DNA from: Avimonoglobus sp965151315 | GTDB lineage: Bacteria; Bacillota; Clostridia; UBA1381 | Assembly (NCBI GenBank): GCA_965151315.1 | Contig: CBCTZG010000022.1 | Location: 1-38,228 of the forward strand | Direction: 5' to 3' | Length of the DNA stretch: 38,228 nt | Position numbers and translations under genes: made by a program | Shown here: one piece after another, positions 25,567-33,105 of the stretch | How positions within the stretch are numbered: position 1 is the first letter of the stretch | Layout of the letters: each line of letters starts with the position of its first letter | Notes under the pieces: generated by a model | Databases searched by the model: none | The model's input: the letters and a program-made list of their open reading frames with translations, nothing else | What the model was told of the DNA's origin: nothing

Positions 25567-27693
25567 ATGTTTCAAGAGGCAAAATGGATCATATATATTC
25601 AGGAGCATGAATTGGAATCGGCTATGCCGCTGCTGCGGAAAACGTTTACGGTGAGGGGCCCGGTGGAAAAAGCAGAGCTGTGCATCTGCGGGCTGGGACT
25701 GGGCGTATATTACATGAACGGGCAGGCGGTAACCGAGGACGTGCTGACTACCCCAATATCCAATTATGATATCAAGACGTATTATAACCGATATGATGTT
25801 GCCAAACTGTTACGGCCTGGTGAGAATGTCCTCGGCGCGATGCTGGGAAATGGATGGTATAATAATCCGTGCAAAACCTGGGCGTTTGATACGGCGACTT
25901 GGCGGGATTATCCGAAGCTCATCGCGCAGCTGGATATTGAATATGCAGATGGAAAGCGGGAACAAATTGTATCCGACGCCTCCTGGCGGGCGAAGATGGG
26001 GCCGGTCATCTATAACCATACCCGGATCGGGGAAACGTACGACGCCCGTCTGGAGCCGGAAGGATGGCTGGAGCCCGGCTTTTCCGACCAGGATTGGGAG
26101 CATGCGAGAATCTGGTTCGGCAGCGGCGGTACGCTGGTGGAAAATTATATTGAGCCGGTCCGGAAAATCCGGACAATTACGCCGGAAAGGCTCCATGACC
26201 AGGTATACAGCGCGGGGATCAATACAACGGGCTGGGTCAAAATCCGGGTCCGGGGGAAGCCGGGCGCCAAGGTGCAGATTACATACAGCGAGCGGATAAC
26301 GGAAGACGGCAGGCTGGATAACGGACCAGAAAGCAAATTCGTGCAGGACGTGGGGCGGCCCACTGGGGACGCCTATATTCTTCGGGGCCAGGGAGTCGAG
26401 GAATGGGAGCCTCGGTTTGTGTACCATGGGTTTACCTATTTTGAACTAACAGGCGATTTTGATGAGATCACGCCGACGGTGGTGGTGGTACATACAGATT
26501 TGCAGCAAGTCGGGACGTTTTCCTGCAGTGACGAAGTACTGAACCAGATCCATCAGGCGTCGGTCAATTCTACGATTTCCAATGTGGTCAGTATCCCCAC
26601 AGACTGCCCCCATCGGGAGCAGATGGGCTGGACGGGAGACGTTGCGATTTCAGCAGAGCAGGCGCTGATGAATTTCGATATCAAAACTATCTATCAGCGG
26701 TGGCTGCGGGAATTCCGGGATGTACAGCGACCCAGCGGACAGCTGCCGGTAACAGTTCCGCTGACGCCGTGGCGGTGGCGCTGGTTCGGCGGCCCAGCCT
26801 GGGACGCGGCGTTTTTTACGGTGCCGTATGCGATTTATGAAGCCACAGGTGACGACCAGATCATCCGGGAAAATTTTGACGCTATGGTACGATATTTGGA
26901 TTTTGCGTATACCATCAGCGATCAGTATATCATTGATTTTTTCCTGGGCGACCATTGCCCGCCCGGCGATATTGTACGCTGCGGCGTTGATTTGCTGGCT
27001 ACGGCGTATTATCACACTATTGCGCGGACAACAGCGGAATGTGCCCGGATTATCGGCCGGGATCCGGCGCCGTATACAGCGCTGGCGGGTAAAATCAAGA
27101 CGGCTTTCCGGAAGGCATTTATAAAAGGCGGCCGGATTAAATATGACTGCCAGACGGCATATGCCTGCGCCATTTATCACGGCTTATATGAAGAGGATGA
27201 GATCCCGGCGGCGGTGGCCCGCTTGGTTGAGAAGATCCAGGAGAAGGATAACCATTTTGATGTGGGGATATTGGGCGCCAAAGCGATGTTTTCTGTACTT
27301 ACCCAAAATGGGCAGGCAGAGCTTTTATACCAAATGGTTACTAATCCTACAATGCCCAGCTATGCCTATTTGGTCAACCAGGGGATGACCACCATAGGCG
27401 AAGCCTGGGATATGAGCAAGTCCCGGAACCACCATATGTATACAGAGGTAGACAACTGGTTTTACCGCGATTTGGCCGGGATCCGGCTGAATGCCGGGAA
27501 AATCACCATCGCGCCTGTATTTTTGCAGGCGCTGGATTGGATGCGCGCCCAGCATCGGGATATTTCGGTATATTGGGACCGGGAAAATATTGAAGTTTCG
27601 GTTCCCCAAACCGCGGAGTTGGTTATCGGCAAATCTAAAATTCAGTTAGAAAAGGGCATGCATCGGTTCAGCCGGAATCAATTTCAGGACTAA
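25567..27693 (+). CDS. GH78 family alpha-L-rhamnosidase, cytoplasmic
   Basis: Removes terminal alpha-L-rhamnose from oligosaccharides by inversion. The 708-residue protein lacks a signal peptide, so it should act on imported sugars. Bac_rhamnosid_N-like (about 20-165), a central beta-domain (about 195-300), the six-hairpin catalytic domain (about 310-640) and a short beta C-terminus are visible in order. Catalytic-type motifs are DCPHREQMGWTGD (Glu351 acid candidate, Asp358) and TTIGEAWD (Glu612 base candidate). It is somewhat shorter than many GH78 enzymes of about 900 residues, lacking the first accessory domain. AAAGGAGG precedes the ATG, 15 bases after the upstream stop. As last gene of the cluster it indicates that the imported glycan carries rhamnose. 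Confidence 0.9.
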   Translation: MFQEAKWIIYIQEHELESAMPLLRKTFTVRGPVEKAELCICGLGLGVYYMNGQAVTEDVLTTPISNYDIKTYYNRYDVAKLLRPGENVLGAMLGNGWYNNPCKTWAFDTATWRDYPKLIAQLDIEYADGKREQIVSDASWRAKMGPVIYNHTRIGETYDARLEPEGWLEPGFSDQDWEHARIWFGSGGTLVENYIEPVRKIRTITPERLHDQVYSAGINTTGWVKIRVRGKPGAKVQITYSERITEDGRLDNGPESKFVQDVGRPTGDAYILRGQGVEEWEPRFVYHGFTYFELTGDFDEITPTVVVVHTDLQQVGTFSCSDEVLNQIHQASVNSTISNVVSIPTDCPHREQMGWTGDVAISAEQALMNFDIKTIYQRWLREFRDVQRPSGQLPVTVPLTPWRWRWFGGPAWDAAFFTVPYAIYEATGDDQIIRENFDAMVRYLDFAYTISDQYIIDFFLGDHCPPGDIVRCGVDLLATAYYHTIARTTAECARIIGRDPAPYTALAGKIKTAFRKAFIKGGRIKYDCQTAYACAIYHGLYEEDEIPAAVARLVEKIQEKDNHFDVGILGAKAMFSVLTQNGQAELLYQMVTNPTMPSYAYLVNQGMTTIGEAWDMSKSRNHHMYTEVDNWFYRDLAGIRLNAGKITIAPVFLQALDWMRAQHRDISVYWDRENIEVSVPQTAELVIGKSKIQLEKGMHRFSRNQFQD

Positions 27694-27708
27694 TAGAGAA
27701 ATCAAATT

Positions 27709-27743
27709 AAAACAGCGGCGGTTGATTCTACTGCCGCTGTTTT
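27709..27743 (+). terminator. Terminator of the glycan-use cluster
   Basis: An 11-bp stem, AAAACAGCGGC (27709-27719) with GCCGCTGTTTT (27733-27743), encloses a 13-base loop 16 bases after the rhamnosidase stop. The descending arm ends in a T-run. The remaining roughly 170 bases before the next promoter show no gene or RNA I can support. Confidence 0.85.
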
Positions 27744-27914
27744 GTATATCCGGGGCAGGGTCATTTTTGCAGTCTGCGGGGATGTATCCCAAAGCATGTG
27801 CGCGTATGAAAATGTGTTTATAGGTGAAAACTATTGCGGACAATCAATATAGATGACGTGTTGGAACAGGAAATCCCAGCGCAAAAGGAATCCATGTATA
27901 AATCATAATTCCTA

Positions 27915-27943
27915 TTGTGTTTTCTGGATAAATGTGTTAAAAT
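27915..27943 (+). promoter_or_regulatory. Probable sigma-A promoter of ddh
   Basis: TTGTGT (27915-27920) and TAAAAT (27938-27943) are 17 bases apart and 40 bases upstream of the ddh start. A 6-bp inverted repeat, AGGAAT/ATTCCT (27886-27891 and 27908-27913), immediately overlaps the upstream side and could be an operator. Confidence 0.5.
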
Positions 27944-27982
27944 AGATGTCGGAAAAATTTTTGCGAAAGCGAAGTGGTTTTT

Positions 27983-28969
27983 ATGTCAATCAAAATTGGA
28001 ATCTTAGGCTATGGGAATCTGGGCCGGGGAATTGAAAACGCCATCCGGCAGAATGGAGATATGGAGCTGGCGGCTGTATTTACCCGCCGGGATCCGGCTT
28101 CGGTGCAGATCCAGACCCCCAATGTACCGGTATACCATGTGGATGAAGCGAAAAATATGCGGGATCAGATCGATGTAATGATCCTCTGCGGCGGCAGCGC
28201 TACAGATTTGCCGCAGCAGACCCCGGAATATGTCCAGTGGTTCAATGTGGTTGACAGCTTTGATACCCATGCCAAAATCCCAGAGCATTTTGCTGCTGTG
28301 GACGCGGCAGCGCAAAAAAGCGGGAAGATCGGTATTATTTCCGTGGGTTGGGATCCGGGGATGTTTTCGTTAAACCGGCTGTATGCCGGGGCGATCCTGC
28401 CGGATGGAAAAGATTATACATTTTGGGGTAAGGGAGTAAGCCAAGGGCATTCTGACGCGATCCGCCGGATTGACGGCGTTCTGGACGCGAAGCAATATAC
28501 GGTACCGGTAGAGACTGCTCTAAAAGCAGTGCGGGCAGGAGAGAACCCGGATCTGACCACTCGGCAGAAGCACACCCGGGAATGCTATGTAGTGGCGGCG
28601 GAAGGCGCGGATAAGGCCCGGATCGAGCAGGAAATCAAAACCATGCCCAACTATTTTGCGGATTATGATACGACGGTACACTTTATTACCCAGGAGGAGC
28701 TTACCCGGGATCATAGCGGGATCCCCCACGGCGGCTTTGTGATCCGGTGCGGACGGACAGGCCGGGAGCAGGAGAATCAGCATATTATTGAATACAGCCT
28801 GAAGCTGGATTCAAATCCGGAATTTACGTCTTCCGTACTGATTGCCTATGCCCGGGCGGCATATCGGATGCAGCAGGCGGGGCAGAAAGGCTGTAAGACT
28901 GTGTTTGATATAGCGCCAGCGGATCTGTGCCGGCAGTCTGGGGCGGAGCTCCGCAGAGCGCTTTTGTAA
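27983..28969 (+). CDS. ddh: meso-Diaminopimelate D-dehydrogenase
   Basis: Interconverts meso-diaminopimelate and L-2-amino-6-oxopimelate with NADP(H) and ammonia, giving the one-step DAP branch of lysine and peptidoglycan synthesis. The 328-residue protein has the N-terminal Rossmann motif GILGYGNLGRG (GxGxxG) and the family blocks VDSFDTHAKIP, SVGWDPGMFSLNR and FWGKGVSQGHSDAIR, and ends at normal length for the enzyme. ATG at 27983 gives the standard N-terminus; a GTG at 27974 is in frame but unsupported. The ribosome site is weak (GAAGTGG). It has its own promoter and follows the glycan cluster terminator, so it is not part of that cluster. Confidence 0.95.
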   Translation: MSIKIGILGYGNLGRGIENAIRQNGDMELAAVFTRRDPASVQIQTPNVPVYHVDEAKNMRDQIDVMILCGGSATDLPQQTPEYVQWFNVVDSFDTHAKIPEHFAAVDAAAQKSGKIGIISVGWDPGMFSLNRLYAGAILPDGKDYTFWGKGVSQGHSDAIRRIDGVLDAKQYTVPVETALKAVRAGENPDLTTRQKHTRECYVVAAEGADKARIEQEIKTMPNYFADYDTTVHFITQEELTRDHSGIPHGGFVIRCGRTGREQENQHIIEYSLKLDSNPEFTSSVLIAYARAAYRMQQAGQKGCKTVFDIAPADLCRQSGAELRRALL

Positions 28970-28996
28970 TCCATGAAAAAGGGGCGCAGTATAAAG

Positions 28997-29413
28997 ATGT
29001 GGATCGTTTATGCGTTCTTATCGGCTGTGTTCGCGGCGGCCACCTCTATTTTGGCGAAAATGGGTATGGACGGTATCAATTCCAATTTGGCGACGGCGAT
29101 CCGGACGGCTGTTGTTTTGATTATGGCCTGGGCCATTGTGTTTTTCACTGGCCGGCATGGAGAGATTGGAGCGATCACACCAAAAGGCTGGATATTCCTG
29201 CTCACCTCCGGCGTGGCCACTGGCCTATCCTGGATATGCTATTTTAAGGCTTTGCAGATGGGGAACGCGTCGCAAGTGGTGCCCATCGATAAATTCAGCG
29301 TAGTAATTACTATGGTTTTTGCTTTTTTCTTTTTGCAGGAACAGGTGTCGGTAAAGACGGTGATCGGCGGACTGCTGATCACAGCGGGTACTGTGCTGGC
29401 AGCGTTGGGATAA
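28997..29413 (+). CDS. EamA-family membrane transporter (single-domain)
   Basis: This 138-residue inner-membrane protein has about five hydrophobic segments and matches a single EamA (DMT superfamily) repeat: TSILAKMGM, NLATAIRTAVVLIMAW, and the FKALQMGNASQVVPIDKFSVV block. Two-domain relatives are about 300 residues, so this half-size protein probably works as a dimer. Its substrate is unknown. I prefer ATG at 28997 because it matches the usual N-terminus and has AGGGG upstream; ATG at 28973 has no ribosome site. It starts 27 bases after ddh and may be co-transcribed with it. Confidence 0.85.
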   Translation: MWIVYAFLSAVFAAATSILAKMGMDGINSNLATAIRTAVVLIMAWAIVFFTGRHGEIGAITPKGWIFLLTSGVATGLSWICYFKALQMGNASQVVPIDKFSVVITMVFAFFFLQEQVSVKTVIGGLLITAGTVLAALG

Positions 29414-29426
29414 AGGAGGAGCGATC

Positions 29427-30029
29427 TTGAGAAAATGGGTTTTGACTGTGGCAGCGGCGCTGATTCTGCTGACCGGCTGCCAGCGAGAGGCCGATATTTA
29501 CGGTACGGGAGAAAGCGCCTTTGACTCCGATATTCAGCAGGAAGCAACTTTGGCGCCTACGCTCAAACCAGAAGAAAGCGACTTCAGAAATCTCCGTTGG
29601 GGGATGACGGAGGAGGAAGTTATCGCCACCGAGGGGGCCGGCTATGAACGGGTTGATCAGTCTACCATCCGGTACACCCGGATCCGGGAGGAGGAGTATC
29701 CGGCTGACGCGGAATATACATTTACCGATGACGCGTTGTCCGGTGCTATGTTCTTTATCCAGCCCGGATACGAGGATAAGAATGAATATATCCGTAACTA
29801 TGCGGATTTGATATAGCGGTTTACGCAGCGTTATGGGGAACCGATGCATTCGTCTAAAGACTGGTCCTCTGAGAATTTGGAGGATCAGCCTGAGCTTTAC
29901 GCCCAGGCTGTCTTAGACGGGAACCTGATCTGGCGCACAGAATGGGAAAACCAGGATACGGCAATCAAGCTGGTCCTGTCCCGGCGGGGCACGGATATAT
30001 GCATTGGAATCAAATATGATCCGGTATAA
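29427..30029 (+). pseudogene. Lipoprotein gene interrupted by an in-frame TAG
   Basis: A TTG start at 29427 with a strong AAAGGAGG site opens a lipoprotein: hydrophobic signal then LLTGC (lipobox). The reading frame stops at TAG (29814-29816) after 129 residues, then continues in the same frame for another 71 codons to TAA at 30027-30029. The downstream part (RFTQRYGEPMHSS onward) reads as normal coding sequence, so one CAG-to-TAG change in a roughly 200-residue protein explains it. The block NLRWGMTEEEVIATEG resembles small secreted domains of unknown function. A truncated lipoprotein could still be made. Suppression, sequencing error and true pseudogenisation are not separable here; TAG is otherwise seen as a stop only at dxr. 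Confidence 0.7.
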
Positions 30030-30060
30030 TGTGATTTTTTTGAACTTTCCGGATTAAGTA

Positions 30061-30089
30061 TTGCAAATTTGGAAAAGTAATGTTATAAT
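30061..30089 (+). promoter_or_regulatory. Extended -10 promoter of the pyrH operon
   Basis: TTGCAA (30061-30066) and a perfect TATAAT (30084-30089) are 17 bases apart, and TG at 30081-30082 makes an extended -10. The expected start site, about 7 bases on, falls at 30096, the first base of the following hairpin. Confidence 0.85.
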
Positions 30090-30095
30090 AAGAAT

Positions 30096-30136
30096 AAAAG
30101 GGAACACATGAATAATTTGAAAATGTGTTCCCTTTT
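30096..30136 (+). promoter_or_regulatory. 14-bp leader hairpin at the pyrH transcription start
   Basis: AAAAGGGAACACAT (30096-30109) pairs perfectly with ATGTGTTCCCTTTT (30123-30136) around a 13-base loop. It begins at the predicted start of the mRNA and ends 38 bases before pyrH. It could be an attenuator, since the arm ends in TTTT, or a 5' stability hairpin. No pyrimidine-specific motif is recognised. Confidence 0.75.
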
Positions 30137-30173
30137 CTGTAAGCATGAAGATGAAAATGAGTTGGAGGACGCT

Positions 30174-30893
30174 ATGGAAGCAAAATACAAAAAAGTTTTG
30201 CTGAAGGTCAGCGGTGAGGCCCTGGCTGGAGCAGGCAAGTTTGGCCTGGATGAAAAAACCCTTGCCGAGATTTCCCAGAATATTAAAGAGGTTGTTGAGA
30301 TGGGCGTGGAGATGTCCATTGTTGTAGGCGGCGGGAATTTTTGGCGGGGCCGCAGCGGGCAGAATATGGACCGGACCCGGGCAGACCATATGGGGATGCT
30401 GGCTACGACGATTAACGCCTTAGCGCTTTGCTCAGCCCTGGAAAACTGCGGCGTTGAAACCCGGGTACAGACGGCTATTGAAATGCGGGCCATTGCGGAG
30501 CCTTATATCCGCGGCAAGGCGATTCGCCATCTGCAAAAGGGCAGAGTGGTAATCTTTGGCTGCGGCACCGGCAACCCGTTTATGTCTACGGATACCACGG
30601 CGGCCCTGCGGGCGGTGGAAATGGAAGCGGAAATCATCCTGCTGGCGAAAAAGGTAGATGCGGTATACGATTCGGATCCCCATGTCAATCCAGATGCAAA
30701 GAAATATGACGCATTGTCGTTTACGGATATTCTGGGCAAAGAGCTGGGGGTTATGGATTCTACAGCGGCATCTATGTGCAGGGACAATAACATGCCAATT
30801 TTAGTGTTTGGCCTGGATGATCCGAAAAATATCGTCCGGGCGGTCAGTGGAGAAAAGATCGGGACGCTGGTATCCAGAGATGGCCGGCGGTAA
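30174..30893 (+). CDS. pyrH: UMP kinase
   Basis: Phosphorylates UMP to UDP with ATP for pyrimidine nucleotide supply; bacterial UMP kinases are hexameric and controlled by GTP and UTP. The 239-residue protein has the amino-acid-kinase fold: LLKVSGEAL near the N-terminus (phosphate-binding Lys), VVGGGNFWRG (about 52-61), the DHMGMLATTINA helix, and KVDAVYDSDP for nucleotide binding. ATG at 30174 has GGAGG 6 bases upstream. It heads a cell-envelope and translation operon, 32 bases before frr. All 15 Ile codons are ATT or ATC, in contrast to the ATA-rich left region. Usually rpsB-tsf lie upstream in Firmicutes; here they are absent. Confidence 0.97.
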   Translation: MEAKYKKVLLKVSGEALAGAGKFGLDEKTLAEISQNIKEVVEMGVEMSIVVGGGNFWRGRSGQNMDRTRADHMGMLATTINALALCSALENCGVETRVQTAIEMRAIAEPYIRGKAIRHLQKGRVVIFGCGTGNPFMSTDTTAALRAVEMEAEIILLAKKVDAVYDSDPHVNPDAKKYDALSFTDILGKELGVMDSTAASMCRDNNMPILVFGLDDPKNIVRAVSGEKIGTLVSRDGRR

Positions 30894-30925
30894 TCAATAA
30901 ATTGCGGAGAAAGGACGGTTTGAAT

Positions 30926-31477
30926 ATGGGTAAATATCCTGAAGTAGAAGAAAAGATGAATAAGCGCGTGGAGGGGTTTGCCTCCGAATTGAAAACCATT
31001 CGGGCAGGCCGTGCCTCGGCTGCGGTTTTAGACAAGGTGGCTATTGATTATTACGGCGCTATGACTCCCATTGCCCAGGTGGGCAGTATTTCCTCCCCGG
31101 AGCCGAGGATGCTGGTGATCCAGCCCTGGGACGTTTCTGTGCTGAAAGAAATAGAAAAAGCGATTTTAAAATCCGACATAGGAATTGCACCGCAAAATGA
31201 TGGTAAAGTGATCCGGCTGAACTTCCCGCCCCTGACCGAGGAGCGGCGTAAGGAACTGGTAAAAACCGTCAAGAAGTACTCTGAGGAGGCTAAGGTACAG
31301 GTCCGCGGCGTACGTCGGGACGCAATGGAAGACTACAAAAAAATGAAAAAAAATTCTGAGATCACTGAGGATGATTTAAAAGAAATTGAAAAGGATATCC
31401 AAAACCTGACAGATAAATTCATCAAAGAGGTGGAGGAGATCACCGCGGCCAAAGAAAAGGAAATTATGGAAGTCTGA
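30926..31477 (+). CDS. frr: Ribosome recycling factor
   Basis: Splits post-termination ribosomes together with EF-G. The 183-residue protein is full length. Signature segments are ELKTIRAGRASAAVLDKV, YYGAMTPIAQVGSIS, and the C-terminal coiled-coil helix EERRKELVKTVKKYSEEAKV through VRRDAMEDYKKMK. ATG at 30926 gives the family N-terminus and has AAAGGA upstream; the earlier in-frame TTG is not needed. It follows pyrH, the standard order. A hairpin separates it from uppS. Confidence 0.97.
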   Translation: MGKYPEVEEKMNKRVEGFASELKTIRAGRASAAVLDKVAIDYYGAMTPIAQVGSISSPEPRMLVIQPWDVSVLKEIEKAILKSDIGIAPQNDGKVIRLNFPPLTEERRKELVKTVKKYSEEAKVQVRGVRRDAMEDYKKMKKNSEITEDDLKEIEKDIQNLTDKFIKEVEEITAAKEKEIMEV

Positions 31478-31494
31478 GCCGTTGTACGCGATAG

Positions 31495-31527
31495 AAGCGG
31501 ACAGGTATTTTGTGCCCGTCCGCTTTT
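31495..31527 (+). terminator. Hairpin with U-tract between frr and uppS
   Basis: AAGCGGAC (31495-31502) pairs with GTCCGCTT (31518-31525), with further G-C pairing inside the loop and TTTT at the end. It lies within a co-directional operon, so it probably tunes expression downstream rather than fully ending transcription, or uppS has its own promoter that I cannot see. Confidence 0.65.
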
Positions 31528-31552
31528 AAAATGATGGGATCGAGGAAAGTCT

Positions 31553-32290
31553 ATGTTTTGGAAAAACAAAAAAGCGGCGGAAATTGATTATAGCCGTCTG
31601 CCAGCGCATATTGGCATTATTATGGACGGCAACGGCCGCTGGGCGAAAAAGCGAGGTTTGCCTCGGAGCGCAGGGCATTCTGCCGGTGCGGATACGCTAA
31701 AAAAAATCGTGACCGAATGCAACAAAATGGGTATTCGGTATATTACGGTCTATGCTTTCTCCACGGAAAACTGGAAGCGGCCCAAGGAAGAAGTGGATTT
31801 TTTGATGGATCTCCTGCTGGGATATCTGCGGGACGCGGAAAATTCCCTGGCAGGCGAAAATGTGGTAATCCGGGCCATTGGCTCTCGGAAGGAGCTTACC
31901 CAGGAGATTCAGGAGCAGATCGTAAAAACAGAGGAATTTACGAAAAAGAACACTGGGATCATTATGAATATCGCGTTAAACTATGGCGCTCGGGAGGAAC
32001 TGACCACGGCTGCCCGGCAAATCGCGGCGGATGTCCAGGCAGGGCGGATCCGGCCGGAGGAAATCAATATGGAAATGATTTCCGGACATTTATATACCGG
32101 AGGACAGCCTGACCCGGATCTGATTATCCGTACCAGCGGCGAGGAGCGGATCAGCAATTTTATGCTTTGGCAGATTGCTTACGCGGAGCTTTGGTTTACC
32201 AAAAAGCTGTGGCCAGATTTTAATAAAAACGACCTGTATCAAGCGATTCTGGATTTCCAGAACCGGGGCAGGCGGTTTGGGGGAGTGTGA
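31553..32290 (+). CDS. uppS: Isoprenyl transferase (undecaprenyl diphosphate synthase)
   Basis: Makes the C55 carrier lipid diphosphate for peptidoglycan and wall polymers from farnesyl diphosphate and isopentenyl diphosphate. The 245-residue protein has the cis-prenyltransferase motifs HIGIIMDGNGRWAKKRG (catalytic Asp and Asn), YAFSTENWKRP, and DLIIRTSGEERISNFMLWQ near the C-terminus. It is full length. ATG 31553 follows GAGGAAAG. It is 4 bases from cdsA, so the two are coupled. Confidence 0.96.
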   Translation: MFWKNKKAAEIDYSRLPAHIGIIMDGNGRWAKKRGLPRSAGHSAGADTLKKIVTECNKMGIRYITVYAFSTENWKRPKEEVDFLMDLLLGYLRDAENSLAGENVVIRAIGSRKELTQEIQEQIVKTEEFTKKNTGIIMNIALNYGAREELTTAARQIAADVQAGRIRPEEINMEMISGHLYTGGQPDPDLIIRTSGEERISNFMLWQIAYAELWFTKKLWPDFNKNDLYQAILDFQNRGRRFGGV

Positions 32291-32294
32291 TTCT

Positions 32295-33089
32295 GTGGCG
32301 AAACGGATTTTAACATCAGCGGTGGGGCTTTTAATTTTTTTCGGGGTACTGTTTGCGGGGACGGCAGTCTTTTCCGGCGCTGTGCTGTTTGTGACCCTGG
32401 TCATGCTGACTGAATTTCAAAAGGCCCTGTCGAGCCATAAGGCGGTGCTTGCCGTCAGCCTGCTGTCAAGCATTGCGGTAGCACTGGGGATGTTGCTGCA
32501 GACGCCGCAAATGGGAATCGCGGTGTTGATCGTACTGCATTTGATCTTAGTGGTGGTTTTGTTTGGCAGAGTACACTTCAAAGATATTTATATATCCGGT
32601 TTTTCCACCTTGTTTATTACCATGTTCATGACAGTGATTTCCCTGCTGCATCGGGAAACCGGTGTAGCCGGTCCGCTGCTGATTTTTATCTGTGCGTGGG
32701 TCACGGATTCGGGGGCGTATTTCGCGGGCTATTTCTTAGGCAGGCATAAGCTGGCGCCCCATCTCAGCCCCAAAAAGACCGTAGAGGGTGCTGTCGGCGG
32801 TATGCTGGCCTGTGTGGTTTTCTGCTTGCTATACATAGTGGTGCTGGAAAATGGCTTTGGCTATTCTGTTGATCCGGCGGAATATGTTTGGATCGCCGTT
32901 TTAGGAGCGGTGGCGTCCGGATTTGCCCAGCTGGGCGATTTGACGGCTTCGGCTGTGAAACGGGACTGCGGTGTTAAAGATTTTGGATACATACTGCCGG
33001 GACATGGCGGATTGATGGACCGGTTTGACAGCGTAGTATTTATCGCGCCGCTGATTTATTATATCCTGCTCTATACAAAGATTTTCTAA
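32295..33089 (+). CDS. cdsA: Phosphatidate cytidylyltransferase
   Basis: Forms CDP-diacylglycerol from phosphatidate and CTP, the branch point of membrane phospholipid synthesis. The 264-residue integral membrane protein has about seven or eight hydrophobic segments. The CDP-transferase signature is intact at the C-terminus: SAVKRDCGVKDFGYILPGHG with the following MDRFDS. The GTG start at 32295 lies 4 bases after the uppS stop with GGGAG upstream; longer in-frame readings would overlap uppS. It lies in the order expected for the conserved operon. Confidence 0.96.
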   Translation: MAKRILTSAVGLLIFFGVLFAGTAVFSGAVLFVTLVMLTEFQKALSSHKAVLAVSLLSSIAVALGMLLQTPQMGIAVLIVLHLILVVVLFGRVHFKDIYISGFSTLFITMFMTVISLLHRETGVAGPLLIFICAWVTDSGAYFAGYFLGRHKLAPHLSPKKTVEGAVGGMLACVVFCLLYIVVLENGFGYSVDPAEYVWIAVLGAVASGFAQLGDLTASAVKRDCGVKDFGYILPGHGGLMDRFDSVVFIAPLIYYILLYTKIF

Positions 33090-33105
33090 AGGTTTGGTTA
33101 TAAAA

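Noticed and set aside
27646..27843. Leftward 65-codon reading frame after the rhamnosidase
   Set aside because: It runs across the terminator hairpin and the 3' end of the GH78 gene, with no family match or ribosome site.
27744..27982. Lysine riboswitch upstream of ddh
   Set aside because: I could not see the conserved multi-helix core; only a small inverted repeat and a promoter are present.
29814..29816. TAG recoded as an amino acid genome-wide
   Set aside because: dxr ends in TAG at the base of a terminator-like hairpin, so TAG works as a normal stop here; one broken gene is better explained by mutation.
30108..30173. Earlier in-frame ATG for pyrH
   Set aside because: It lies inside the leader hairpin without a ribosome site; ATG 30174 has GGAGG and gives the standard N-terminus.
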